NCBI GenBank assembly: GCA_938045435.1 | Contig: CALIBA010000077.1 | Coordinates: 1 to 23,256 of the forward strand | Length of the DNA: 23,256 bases | Source: an uncultured Selenomonas sp. | GTDB taxonomy: Bacteria > Bacillota > Negativicutes > Selenomonadales > Selenomonadaceae | Direction: 5' to 3' | Shown here: positions 1 through 7,326 of the stretch, one piece after another | How the letters are laid out: every line of letters begins with the position of its first letter | Numbering within the stretch: position 1 is the first letter of the stretch | Translations under genes and position numbers: made by a program | Notes under the pieces: model-generated | Database searches by the model: none | Seen by the model: only the letters and a program-made list of their open reading frames with translations | Told to the model about the DNA's origin: nothing

Positions 1-2
1 AA

Positions 3-1166
3 GAGAAGGGGATCGCCGTCCGCTTCGAGCGCGAGAACATTGATTCCACATCCGAGGACGGAGAGCTGCTCTTGACGCTGCTCGCATCCTTTGCTCAAGA
101 AGAGAGCAGAAGCATTGGTGAAAACATCCGATGGGGCGTGCGGAGGCGGTTCGCACAGGGGATTCCGAACGGGCATAAACCGCCTTATGGCTACACGTGG
201 GACGGCGAGATGTTCCGCATTGTTCCTTCCGAGGGCGAGATCGTCAAGGAAATTTACCGCAGATACCTTGCCGGAGAATCTGCATACGCCATCGCCAAGA
301 CTCTCGCGGGACGCGGAATCACAGGACGGCAGGGGAGACCAATAGAGCAGACCACGGTAAAGGACATCCTCTCCAACATCTCCTACACGGGCACAATGGC
401 GCTGCAGAAGAACTACATCAGTGAGGGACATATCCGCAAGCGGAATAAAGGCGAACTGCCCATGTATCTGGTGGAGGGAATATTCGAGCCGCTCATAAGC
501 CGAGATGACTTTGATAAGGCGCAGGAGATACGAAAACTGAGGGCCGAACGGGCTGTGAATCGGAATCCTGTGCTGATGCCATTCTCCGGAATGGTGAAAT
601 GCGGATGCTGCGGCAGCGGCTTCAGCAGAAGAACCGCTGGGAAGTACAGGCGATGGGGCTGCAACACAAGAGAGCGGAAAGGTAGGGAATCCTGTGACAG
701 CCGTCCAATCAAGGAAGAGGAGCTTGTGGCTGCGGTCAGAACCGTCATGGAGAAGGAAGATTTCGATGCCACAAAACTTCGGCGCAAGGTGTCCAAGATC
801 GTCATTTACGGTGATCGAATCGACTTCCATCTTGTCAACGGACGCATAAAAAAGACTGCCCGCATCTACAACGGGCAGCGCGGCGGCAATCCATTCACGA
901 ATAAAGTGTACTGTGCCTCCTGCGGCAGCAAGTGTGAGCGCGATATATGGACGAAGGGAGCAAAAGTGTGGTCTTGCAGTCAGCCGCGCATAAAGTGCCG
1001 ACTGAAACGGCTGCCCGAATCCGAACTCAAGGAAGCAACAGAATCCTTGTTCGGTGACTGCTACGAGGGCAAGATCGTACAGAACGTAAAGCGGATTGTC
1101 ATATCCGACGATGAGGTCATATTTCAACTCAAAGAAGGAGGCGCATACCGATGGCAAAGACAGTGA
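3..1166 (+). CDS. Large serine recombinase, 5' end outside window, duplicated C-terminal module
   Basis: The reading frame is open from base 3, so the start codon and the catalytic serine lie upstream of the window. What remains is the end of the resolvase domain (SFAQEESRSIGENIRWG), the recombinase domain (GYTWDGEMFRIVPSEGEIVKEIYRRYL region, then the RGITGRQGRPIEQTTVKDIL region) and zinc ribbons. The ribbon plus beta tail occurs twice: module 1 at about bases 594-842 (CGCC, later GCN and ESC, tail KIVIYGDRIDFHLVNG) and module 2 at about 906-1139 (CASC, later SC and KC, tail RIVISDDEVIFQLKEG). Enzymes of this family cut and rejoin DNA at attachment sites through a serine. The end overlaps the next recombinase by 16 bases, so the two are probably co-translated and may act together on a phage or integrative element. 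The family call is firm; the target is unknown. Confidence 0.93.
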   Translation, partial: EKGIAVRFERENIDSTSEDGELLLTLLASFAQEESRSIGENIRWGVRRRFAQGIPNGHKPPYGYTWDGEMFRIVPSEGEIVKEIYRRYLAGESAYAIAKTLAGRGITGRQGRPIEQTTVKDILSNISYTGTMALQKNYISEGHIRKRNKGELPMYLVEGIFEPLISRDDFDKAQEIRKLRAERAVNRNPVLMPFSGMVKCGCCGSGFSRRTAGKYRRWGCNTRERKGRESCDSRPIKEEELVAAVRTVMEKEDFDATKLRRKVSKIVIYGDRIDFHLVNGRIKKTARIYNGQRGGNPFTNKVYCASCGSKCERDIWTKGAKVWSCSQPRIKCRLKRLPESELKEATESLFGDCYEGKIVQNVKRIVISDDEVIFQLKEGGAYRWQRQ

Positions 1167-2722
1167 GGGTGATTCCTGCAACTCCCAGAGTGTTTCGGTC
1201 AGAAGTTGCGGCAGAACCAAGACGGCGCAGGACGGCAGGGTACGCCAGAGTTTCGACCGACCATGAAGAACAGGCTTCCAGTTATGAAATGCAGATGGCG
1301 CATTACAAGAACTACATCGAAAGCCGCGCTGACTGGGATTTCGTCGGCATGTATTCGGACGAAGGGATCAGTGGAACCAACACAAAGAAGCGTGACGGCT
1401 TCAACCAAATGATCGAGGATGCCCTTGCCGGCAAGATCGACCTCATCATTACAAAGTCGGTCAGCCGCTTTGCGAGAAACACTGTGGATTCTCTGCAGAA
1501 CGTCCGCAAACTCAAGGAAAACGGTGTAGAGATCTATTTTGAGAAAGAGAACATTTGGACGTTCGACACGCGCGGAGAACTCCTTATAACGATTATGTCC
1601 AGCCTAGCTCAGGAGGAAAGCCGCAGCATCTCGGAGAACACCACATGGGGCAAGCGGAAGCAGTTCGCCGAGGGCAAAACCAGTGTGGGCTACAGTGCCT
1701 TTCTCGGCTATGACAAGGACTTCGAAATCAACGAAGAACAGGCGAAAATCGTAAGGCTCATCTACAAACTCTTCCTTGGCGGGCGATCCTTCTATGCCAT
1801 CACTAAGGAACTGGAGACGCGTTGCATCAAATCCCCGTCGGGAAAGGACAAGTGGTACATTTCCACGGTGCGCTCCATCCTCACGAATGAGAAGTATCGC
1901 GGTGATGCGCTGATCCAGAAAGAGTATACGGCAGACTTCCTCGATAAGACGCGACGGAAGAACACGGGCGAGATTCCACAGTACTATGTGGAAGAGCACC
2001 ACGAGGCGATTATCCCGCCAGACTTATTCGACTTTGTGCAATTGGAGATAAAACGCAGAGAGCAGAACGGCAAGCACAGTGGTGTGAGTATCTTCGCGAA
2101 CAAAATCAAATGCGGCTGCTGCGGCGGTTACTACGGTGCGAAGGTATGGCACTCCACGGACAAGTACCGCAGGGTGATCTACCGCTGCAACAAGAAATAT
2201 GCCCACAAGGGCAAGCCGTGCAGTACGAGGCACTTGACGGAGGAGGAAATCAAACAGATTTTCGTGAAAGCACTGAACTCCTTGATGGAAGTCAAAGAGA
2301 ACGTGATTGCAGAACTTCGCGCTCTGATTGATAGCGTTTGCCAAACAGGGGAGCTTGTCGAGGAACACGGTAGAGTAGAGCAAGAACTCACTCTTTTGAC
2401 AGAACGGCTTGAAAAACTGATTCGCGAGAATGCACGCGTGGCACAGGATCAGACGACGTATCTGAAACAGGAGAATGAGATTCGCGCTCTCTATCTGGAA
2501 AAGCAGGGAGCTTTGGAGAAGCTAGACAAGCAAATTGCCGAGAGGGAGAGTAAGAGAAATATCCTAGAGGGCATGATTCAAGTGGTATGTGGTATCAACG
2601 GGGAGCAGGTTGCATTCGATGAGGAGCTATGGGGCGGGCTGCTTGATCACATCGTGGTCAAAGAGGATGGCGCGGTAGTTGTTGTTTTCAAGGGTGGGAT
2701 TGAGACTGCAATTGAGGGATGA
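1151..2722 (+). CDS. Large serine recombinase (site-specific integrase type)
   Basis: This complete 523-residue protein starts at ATG with AAGGAGG at 1135-1141, nine bases upstream. The resolvase domain has the catalytic motif YARVSTDHEEQ with Ser35, then DEGISGT, SVSRFARN and SSLAQEESRSISEN. The recombinase domain follows (about residues 180-300), then a zinc ribbon (IKCGCCGGYYGAK, later YRCN and GKPCSTRH, about residues 320-365). A charged coiled coil (about 400-470) and a short beta tail complete it, which is the usual large-serine-integrase layout. It overlaps the preceding recombinase gene. It is the last gene before the IS30 left end, so an attachment site could lie close by at about 2723-2771. 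Its partner recombination directionality factor is not visible. Confidence 0.95.
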   Translation: MAKTVRVIPATPRVFRSEVAAEPRRRRTAGYARVSTDHEEQASSYEMQMAHYKNYIESRADWDFVGMYSDEGISGTNTKKRDGFNQMIEDALAGKIDLIITKSVSRFARNTVDSLQNVRKLKENGVEIYFEKENIWTFDTRGELLITIMSSLAQEESRSISENTTWGKRKQFAEGKTSVGYSAFLGYDKDFEINEEQAKIVRLIYKLFLGGRSFYAITKELETRCIKSPSGKDKWYISTVRSILTNEKYRGDALIQKEYTADFLDKTRRKNTGEIPQYYVEEHHEAIIPPDLFDFVQLEIKRREQNGKHSGVSIFANKIKCGCCGGYYGAKVWHSTDKYRRVIYRCNKKYAHKGKPCSTRHLTEEEIKQIFVKALNSLMEVKENVIAELRALIDSVCQTGELVEEHGRVEQELTLLTERLEKLIRENARVAQDQTTYLKQENEIRALYLEKQGALEKLDKQIAERESKRNILEGMIQVVCGINGEQVAFDEELWGGLLDHIVVKEDGAVVVVFKGGIETAIEG

Positions 2723-2772
2723 AGATATAAATTCAAGAGATCACCTTTCACGCAAAAGATTCCATCGGTTCG

Positions 2773-2793
2773 TTGTAAAATGAAGTTGAACAG
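2773..2793 (+). repeat. Candidate left inverted repeat of split IS30-family element
   Basis: The core AAGTTGAACAG (2783-2793) is the exact reverse complement of 15578-15588, just after the IS30 transposase stop. The outer part TTG-x-AA-x-A also matches, giving about 16 of 21 positions. The two copies face each other as IS ends should. TTC precedes base 2772 and TTC follows base 15598, a possible 3-base target duplication, but this is weak because the outermost base differs. Other copies of the IS would be needed to fix the exact end. Confidence 0.6.
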
Positions 2794-2826
2794 CTAAACA
2801 AAAACAAAATCCATAGTGACATCCCG

Positions 2827-2835
2827 TGCTATAAT
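2827..2835 (+). promoter_or_regulatory. Extended -10 promoter in the IS30 left end
   Basis: TGC followed by TATAAT (2830-2835) forms an extended -10 element; no good -35 box is present at 17 bases. It lies 34 bases inside the left inverted repeat and points inward, where an IS30 transposase promoter is expected. It now reads into the tet element instead of the transposase. Confidence 0.5.
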
Positions 2836-2923
2836 GCTCATGTACGGTAAGGAAGCAAGCAACCGAAAACAAGAGATAGACCGCCAGCACTACACTATTC
2901 CGAACCAAAGACCAAAAGATAAG

Positions 2924-2963
2924 CATTGTGGGAAAATCTAAACTTTTGGATTTTCCTACAATG
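2924..2963. repeat. 15-bp imperfect inverted repeat
   Basis: CATTGTGGGAAAATC (2924-2938) and GATTTTCCTACAATG (2949-2963) pair with one mismatch around a 10-base loop. No long T-run follows, so it is not a plain terminator. It lies between the IS30 left end and the tet cassette and could be an element end, an operator or the scar of an earlier insertion. Apart from this hairpin and the two promoters listed, 2723-3080 shows no credible gene. Confidence 0.6.
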
Positions 2964-3014
2964 CCGACTACGGCGGAATCCTTCCCACTCCTTATATCTT
3001 TATTTCCGTATACA

Positions 3015-3043
3015 TTGAATTTGTATTTAGTAAATGCTATAAT
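3015..3043 (+). promoter_or_regulatory. Sigma-70-type promoter upstream of kinase remnant
   Basis: TTGAAT (3015-3020), a 17-base spacer and TATAAT (3038-3043). It would transcribe the truncated kinase reading frame and possibly run on toward the tet leader. Confidence 0.55.
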
Positions 3044-3080
3044 GTCCCTATTCAAATTATAAATGTGTTGAATTAGTTAC

Positions 3081-3323
3081 ATGTACATATTTTTTGTGCC
3101 GCATAAATACCCTGTTGAGGTTGTCGTTCTTTGTCCAGATGTGGAAACAATAAAAGGAAGGGAACGATACAGGGAGAAAACAGGCTATTCCGGCTTTACG
3201 GTTGAAACCTTATACGATACATTTATGCAGACAACACCACGGATCGGCTTTTGGCTGGACAATTCCAACCAAACACCACAGCAGACAGCAGAAACCATTC
3301 TGAACGCCAGAAAGTCGGTATGA
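3081..3323 (+). pseudogene. Remnant of P-loop kinase (AAA_33 / chloramphenicol phosphotransferase-like)
   Basis: The 80-residue frame looks like the C-terminal half of a small ATP-dependent kinase. It has PHKYPVEVVVLCPDVETI, then a basic lid-like stretch (KGRERYREKTGY), then ETLYDTF and PRIGFWLDNSNQTPQQTAETIL. No Walker A P-loop is present and no ribosome binding site precedes the ATG at 3081, so the N-terminal catalytic half is missing. It is therefore called a truncated gene. The family is inferred from sequence style; a profile search would settle it. Confidence 0.5.
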
Positions 3324-3362
3324 TTGTTACATATAAGGGGAAGAAAAATTTCTTTTAGGTAC

Positions 3363-3391
3363 TTTCTTTCCTAAAACTAATGTGATATAAT
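3363..3391 (+). promoter_or_regulatory. Promoter of the tet leader transcript
   Basis: An extended -10 (TGA then TATAAT at 3386-3391) with a weak TTTCTT -35 (3363-3368) at a 17-base spacing. It precedes the leader-peptide start by about 30 bases, as upstream of tet(M)-group genes. Confidence 0.7.
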
Positions 3392-3420
3392 AGCATCATT
3401 CCAAAAAAGGAGTAAAAAAT

Positions 3421-3444
3421 ATGCGGCAAGGTATTCTTAAATAA
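3421..3444 (+). CDS. tet leader peptide MRQGILK
   Basis: This seven-codon frame has AAGGAG at 3407-3412, eight bases before the ATG. It lies inside the left arm of the long leader hairpin (3425-3442 pairing with 3516-3534), so ribosome progress along it would change RNA folding. This leader is conserved upstream of tet(M)-group genes, where drug-dependent attenuation has been proposed. Function here is inferred by analogy. Confidence 0.65.
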   Translation: MRQGILK

Positions 3445-3650
3445 AACTATAATCAAATAGTGGGAACAAAGGATTATGATAGTCCCTTTTGTGGGGGCTT
3501 GGTTTTTTGTACCCAATTTAAGAATACTTTTGCCTTATCAATTTTGACATATCCGAAAAACAGCAATCACAAACAGGTGTATGCTGTATATGTGTATGTC
3601 CGCAAATTATAATCCCCAGTGGTAAAAGTATTTTACTGCTGGGGATTTTT
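3425..3650 (+). promoter_or_regulatory. tet attenuator region with competing hairpins and terminators
   Basis: Three structures are visible. First, GTATTCTTAAAT (3431-3442) pairs perfectly with ATTTAAGAATAC (3516-3527), and the stem extends outward to GGCAA/TTTTGCC with one bulge. Second, AGTCCC (3481-3486) pairs with GGGGCT (3494-3499) before a T-rich run ending near 3508, a terminator-like hairpin. Third, AATCCCCAG (3611-3619) pairs with CTGGGGATT (3639-3647), with inner GTAAAA/TTTTAC and a T-run to 3650, a strong terminator 36 bases before the tet start. The layout matches the tet(M)-type leader, where stalled or drug-exposed ribosomes are thought to permit readthrough. Confidence 0.75.
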
Positions 3651-3685
3651 ATGCCCTTTTGGGGCTGTAAAAGGAGGACAATCAC

Positions 3686-5605
3686 ATGAAAATAATCAAT
3701 ATTGGAATTCTCGCCCATGTAGACGCAGGAAAAACAACATTGACGGAAAGCCTGCTGTACACCAGTGGAGCGATTGCGGAACAAGGAAACGTGGATAAAG
3801 GAACTACAAGAACAGACACTATGATTTTGGAACGGCAGCGCGGAATTACCATTCAGACAGCGGTTACTTCTTTTTGCTGGAATGATTATAAAATCAATAT
3901 CGTGGACACTCCCGGTCATATGGATTTTTTAACCGAAGCATACCGCTCTTTATCTGTCCTTGACGGAGCTGTTTTAGTCATTTCGGCAAAAGACGGCGTA
4001 CAGGCACAAACCCGTATATTATTCCATGCGCTTCAGAAAATGGACATTCCGACAATTATCTTTATAAATAAGATAGACCAAAATGGGATCGACCTGCGGC
4101 GTGTTTACCAAAGCATTAAAGATAAACTTACCAGTGATATGATTGTCATGCAGGAGGTTTCCCTGTCGCCAAAGATAACCATGACCGATATTTCTGATTT
4201 GGACAAATGGGATATGATTATTTCCGGAAGCGATGAACTATTAGAACGATATGTTGCAGAGGATTCTTTGGATATACAGGAATTACAATATGAAAAGTGC
4301 AAAAGAACCAGATGCTGCTCTTTGTTTCCTGTTTATCATGGGAGTGCAAAAGACAATTTAGGAACAGAAAAACTGATTGAAGCGATTACAGAAACTTTCA
4401 TTACAGAAACAGACGATATTCAGTCTGAATTATGTGGATATGTTTTTAAGGTTGAGTATACAGAGCGGAAAAAACGGCTTTCTTATTTACGCCTGTATCA
4501 TGGGACGCTCCATTTACGGGATACCCTGCTGCTGTCAAAAAAGGAAAAAATAAAGATTACAGAAATGTGTATTCCGTCAAATGGTGAAATCGTCCCGGTT
4601 GACCATGCCTGTCCGGGAGAAATTGTTATTTTAGCTGATGATACTTTGAAACTGAACGACATTCTGGGAAATGAAAAACTCCTGCCTCACAAAACACGGA
4701 TTGATAATCCCATGCCATTACTTCGGACAACGGTAGAGCCGCAAAAGCCGGAGCAAAGGGAAGCCCTGTTAAATGCCCTCACAGAGATTGCTGATACAGA
4801 CCCTCTTTTGCATTTTGACATTGATACTGTTACACATGAGATTATATTATCTTTTTTGGGAAAAGTACAGTTAGAAGTTATTTGTTCGCTATTAGAAGAA
4901 AAATATCATGTGGGCGTGGCTATGAAAGAGCCTTCGGTTATTTATCTGGAAAGACCGCAAAAAAAAGCGAGCTACACGATTCATATTGAAGTGCCGCCGA
5001 ATCCGTTTTGGGCATCTATTGGTTTGACTGTAACACCGCTTCCTGTTGGAAGCGGAACACAATATAAAAGCGAGGTATCTCTCGGCTATTTAAACCAAAG
5101 TTTTCAAAATGCCGTCATGGAGGGTGTGCGTTATGGAATGGAGCAGGGCTTATATGGCTGGGGAGTGACAGACTGCCAAATTTGTTTTGATTATGGAGTT
5201 TATTACAGCCCGGTCAGCACCCCCGCTGATTTTCGTTTTCTTGCGCCTGTCGTGTTGGAGCAGGCATTGAAAAAAGCAGGAACACAACTGTTGGAACCAT
5301 ACCTTTCCTTTACCCTTTTTGCACCGCAGGAATATCTTTCACGGGCTTATAATGACGCACCAAAGTATTGCGCAATCATTGAATCAACCAGACTTGAAAA
5401 AGATGAAGTTATTTTTAAGGGGGAAATCCCTGCCCGTTGTATTGGTGAATATAGAAATGATTTGAATTTTTATACAAATGGAAGAAGTGTCTGCATTACA
5501 GAATTAAAAGGGTATCAGGAAACTTCCGGCGAGCCTGTGTTTCAGCCACGCCGCCCGAACAGCCGTTTAGACAAGATCCGGCATATGTTTCAGAAGATAA
5601 TGTAA
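3686..5605 (+). CDS. tet(32): Tetracycline resistance ribosomal protection protein
   Basis: This 639-residue EF-G-like GTPase displaces tetracycline from the ribosome. G-motifs: AHVDAGKT (residues 10-17), DTPGH (74-78) and NKID (128-131). The domain IV loop YSPVSTPADF (507-516), which reaches the drug site in this family, is intact. The length equals that of Tet(M), Tet(O) and Tet(W). AGGAGG at 3672-3677 lies eight bases before the ATG. From memory the sequence differs clearly from Tet(M), Tet(O), Tet(W), Tet(S) and Tet(Q). Features such as SFCWNDYKINIVDTPGH and KITMTDISDLDKWD point to Tet(32) by elimination; the family is certain, the class letter only probable. It is regulated by the attenuator upstream and is AT-richer than the transposon backbone, indicating separate acquisition. 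Confidence 0.95.
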   Translation: MKIINIGILAHVDAGKTTLTESLLYTSGAIAEQGNVDKGTTRTDTMILERQRGITIQTAVTSFCWNDYKINIVDTPGHMDFLTEAYRSLSVLDGAVLVISAKDGVQAQTRILFHALQKMDIPTIIFINKIDQNGIDLRRVYQSIKDKLTSDMIVMQEVSLSPKITMTDISDLDKWDMIISGSDELLERYVAEDSLDIQELQYEKCKRTRCCSLFPVYHGSAKDNLGTEKLIEAITETFITETDDIQSELCGYVFKVEYTERKKRLSYLRLYHGTLHLRDTLLLSKKEKIKITEMCIPSNGEIVPVDHACPGEIVILADDTLKLNDILGNEKLLPHKTRIDNPMPLLRTTVEPQKPEQREALLNALTEIADTDPLLHFDIDTVTHEIILSFLGKVQLEVICSLLEEKYHVGVAMKEPSVIYLERPQKKASYTIHIEVPPNPFWASIGLTVTPLPVGSGTQYKSEVSLGYLNQSFQNAVMEGVRYGMEQGLYGWGVTDCQICFDYGVYYSPVSTPADFRFLAPVVLEQALKKAGTQLLEPYLSFTLFAPQEYLSRAYNDAPKYCAIIESTRLEKDEVIFKGEIPARCIGEYRNDLNFYTNGRSVCITELKGYQETSGEPVFQPRRPNSRLDKIRHMFQKIM

Positions 5606-5686
5606 CATCTTGCGCAATGCAAACGTTCATTGCTGGCTATTGCGAAATATCATTGATAAAATCAGCATCAGAGAGGAGGAACCATT

Positions 5687-6031
5687 TTGAACCAGAAACA
5701 GACGGATATTACAACAGGAAAGCAAATACGTCATCTGCGAACACAATCGGGAATGACACAGGAAGAACTGGCTGGGAAATTGAATGTTACCCGGCAGGCG
5801 CTATCGAATTGGGAGAGAGATGTTAATGAACCCGATTTAAATACGTTGAAAAAAATTTGTTTTCTTTTTGGAGTCCACATGGACGATTTTGCGAAGGAGG
5901 TAATAACAAAAATGGAAACATGTGAAAAAAAGAGAAACGACAATTTAATAAGTATGATATGGCAATTGGACTTTTTTATGGTGTCGGGATATTTCTTGGC
6001 ATTGGTATTTTCTTTGTTGGCGGTTTTATGA
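5687..6031 (+). CDS. XRE-family regulator with frameshifted membrane tail
   Basis: The start is TTG with AGGAGG at 5674-5679, seven bases upstream. Residues 12-63 form a Cro/C1-type helix-turn-helix (GKQIRHLRTQSGMTQEELAGKL, VTRQALSNWERD, PDLNTLKKI). The zero frame runs 114 residues, but after about residue 82 it reads sequence that makes better sense in the -1 frame. That frame continues to 6141 with two hydrophobic helices and a basic end. The intact form would be an XRE DNA-binding domain with a membrane-anchored tail. The switch point is an A7 run that forms the heptamer A AAA AAG at 5926-5932. It follows the tet gene and probably shares its transcript; its target is unknown. Confidence 0.75.
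   Translation: MNQKQTDITTGKQIRHLRTQSGMTQEELAGKLNVTRQALSNWERDVNEPDLNTLKKICFLFGVHMDDFAKEVITKMETCEKKRNDNLISMIWQLDFFMVSGYFLALVFSLLAVL
5926..5932 (+). other. Slippery heptamer A AAA AAG in XRE gene
   Basis: In the zero frame the codons are GAA AAA AAG, giving the heptamer known from dnaX -1 frameshifting. A -1 slip continues as GAG AAA CGA CAA TTT into the membrane-helix frame. AAGGAGG at 5894-5900 lies 25 bases upstream, farther than the stimulatory site in dnaX. A plain one-base deletion in an A8 run explains it equally well. Confidence 0.5.
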
Positions 6032-6141
6032 CAATGTCGGGTGCAGGGTGGGGAGCATCACTATTTGGCGGTGGCTGTTTTTCTCTTGTATTTGGCTTGA
6101 TATGCCATGCAGTTATTACATTGAGAAGAAATGACAAATGA
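5932..6141 (+). pseudogene. Membrane tail of the XRE protein in the -1 frame
   Basis: This frame encodes EKRQFNKYDMAIG followed by two hydrophobic segments (about LFYGVGIFLGIGIFFVGGF, and a glycine-rich GASLFGGGCFSLVFGL with a helix to ITLRRNDK). It ends at TGA 6139-6141. It has no start of its own with a good ribosome site in this frame, so it is either lost after a frameshift or reached by slippage from the upstream frame. Confidence 0.55.
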
Positions 6142-6354
6142 TGACATATCCTGCTTTCTAGTCTTTTCGGTCATATCGCGTAAAAAAGCCGCTGCTTTTG
6201 GCTTTCCAATAGCGGCGGCAAAGGGAAATATCCTTTGAATACCTTACAGAAGAAAAGTTTTGCAGCATTATAAAAATAAAAGCCTATACCATTTTGGAAA
6301 GAAAAGATACATAATAGTCAAGACGGCAACAATCAGAAGTTATGGAGGGTAACA

Positions 6355-7122
6355 ATGGAATATAGTAAGGAAGATTTAATGGAAGCAAAAAGGCAAATTT
6401 TGGGAGTGGGAGAGAACATGGGAACAGAGGAAAGCAAAAAGATCTGGGAGAAAAACGCACAATTTTGGGATGATGCAATGGGTGACGAATCCAATGAATT
6501 TCACAGAGAGGTAGTACGTCCCAAAGTAACGGAACTTCTCTCTCCTGATCCTTCGGATTACATTTTGGATATTGCGTGCGGCAATGGAAATTATTCTTCG
6601 TATCTTGCACAGAGAGGCGCTTCGGTCGTCGCTTTTGATTACAGCAAAAAAATGATAGAATTGGCTAAAAGACGGCGATCACAATATGCAAAACAAATTG
6701 AGTTTTGCGTAGCGGATGCGACCAATAGAGAAAGCTTATTAGGATTAAAAAGAAATCGAGCCTTTACGAAAGCAGTTTCTAATATGGCAATTATGGATAT
6801 TACGGATATTGAACCGCTTTTTATGGCTGTTTATGAACTATTGGAGGAAAACGGGATTTTTGTCTTTGCAACGCAGCACCCTTGTTTTATCACATTGACT
6901 GAAAAATATATGACACCGCACAGTTACTATGATATAGCGATCGAAGGGCAGCCGGAGGAGCAGATTTATTATCATCGTTCCATACAAGATATTTTTAACC
7001 TTTGTTTCAGAGCTGGATTTGTCATTGATGGATTTTATGAAGAATGTTTCAAAAACAATAAAGAAATTCCTATGGTAATGATAGTAAGGCTTAAAAAGGT
7101 AAAACGTGATAGCTTAAAATAA
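6355..7122 (+). CDS. Class I SAM-dependent methyltransferase
   Basis: The SAM-binding motif I is ILDIACGNGNYSSYLA, followed by VVAFDYSKKMIELAKRR (motif II acidic residue) and FCVADATN, with a motif IV-like region FTKAVSNMAIMDITDIEPLF. This is a small-molecule-type methyltransferase; the substrate is unknown. The ATG at 6355 has GGAGGG at 6344-6349 five bases upstream. A second in-frame ATG at 6418 also has purine-rich GGGAGAG close by. The first 20 or so residues (MEYSKEDLMEAKRQ) look like the start of an unrelated small protein, so the methyltransferase proper may begin at 6418 and the leader may be a fusion. It lies downstream of tet and the XRE gene in the AT-rich cassette. Confidence 0.82.
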   Translation: MEYSKEDLMEAKRQILGVGENMGTEESKKIWEKNAQFWDDAMGDESNEFHREVVRPKVTELLSPDPSDYILDIACGNGNYSSYLAQRGASVVAFDYSKKMIELAKRRRSQYAKQIEFCVADATNRESLLGLKRNRAFTKAVSNMAIMDITDIEPLFMAVYELLEENGIFVFATQHPCFITLTEKYMTPHSYYDIAIEGQPEEQIYYHRSIQDIFNLCFRAGFVIDGFYEECFKNNKEIPMVMIVRLKKVKRDSLK

Positions 7123-7162
7123 ATTCAAGTTTGCCGGATAAATAGCAAACCCGGCCGAGCCA

Positions 7163-7201
7163 GTCAACGGTCAAGATGAACGGGCTTCGCCCGCCGTTGA
7201 C
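7163..7201 (+). repeat. Nested hairpin at cargo/backbone junction
   Basis: GTCAACGG (7163-7170) pairs with CCGTTGAC (7194-7201), and inside it CGGGC (7181-7185) pairs with GCCCG (7189-7193) around TTC. No T-run follows. It lies where the AT-rich tet cassette gives way to the GC-rich backbone, upstream of the sigma-like gene. Confidence 0.6.
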
Positions 7202-7326
7202 AGCCCCGCCCGGTTTTGCAGTTAGGCAGTCAAGGAGCGACAGCCTAAAGTGCTGCCGCCCCTTACTATCATAAAAAGCAACTACTAACCAGCCACAGCC
7301 CTTTTGGGAGGAAAGGGGGATTTTCC

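Noticed and set aside
2741..3055. Minus-strand open frame of 104 codons in the gap after the recombinases
   Set aside because: It spans the IS30 repeat, a hairpin and two plus-strand promoters, with no ribosome site or domain.
6355..7122. Erm-type rRNA methyltransferase (macrolide resistance)
   Set aside because: The motifs fit a general small-molecule class I methyltransferase; the NLPY-type motif IV of Erm proteins is absent.
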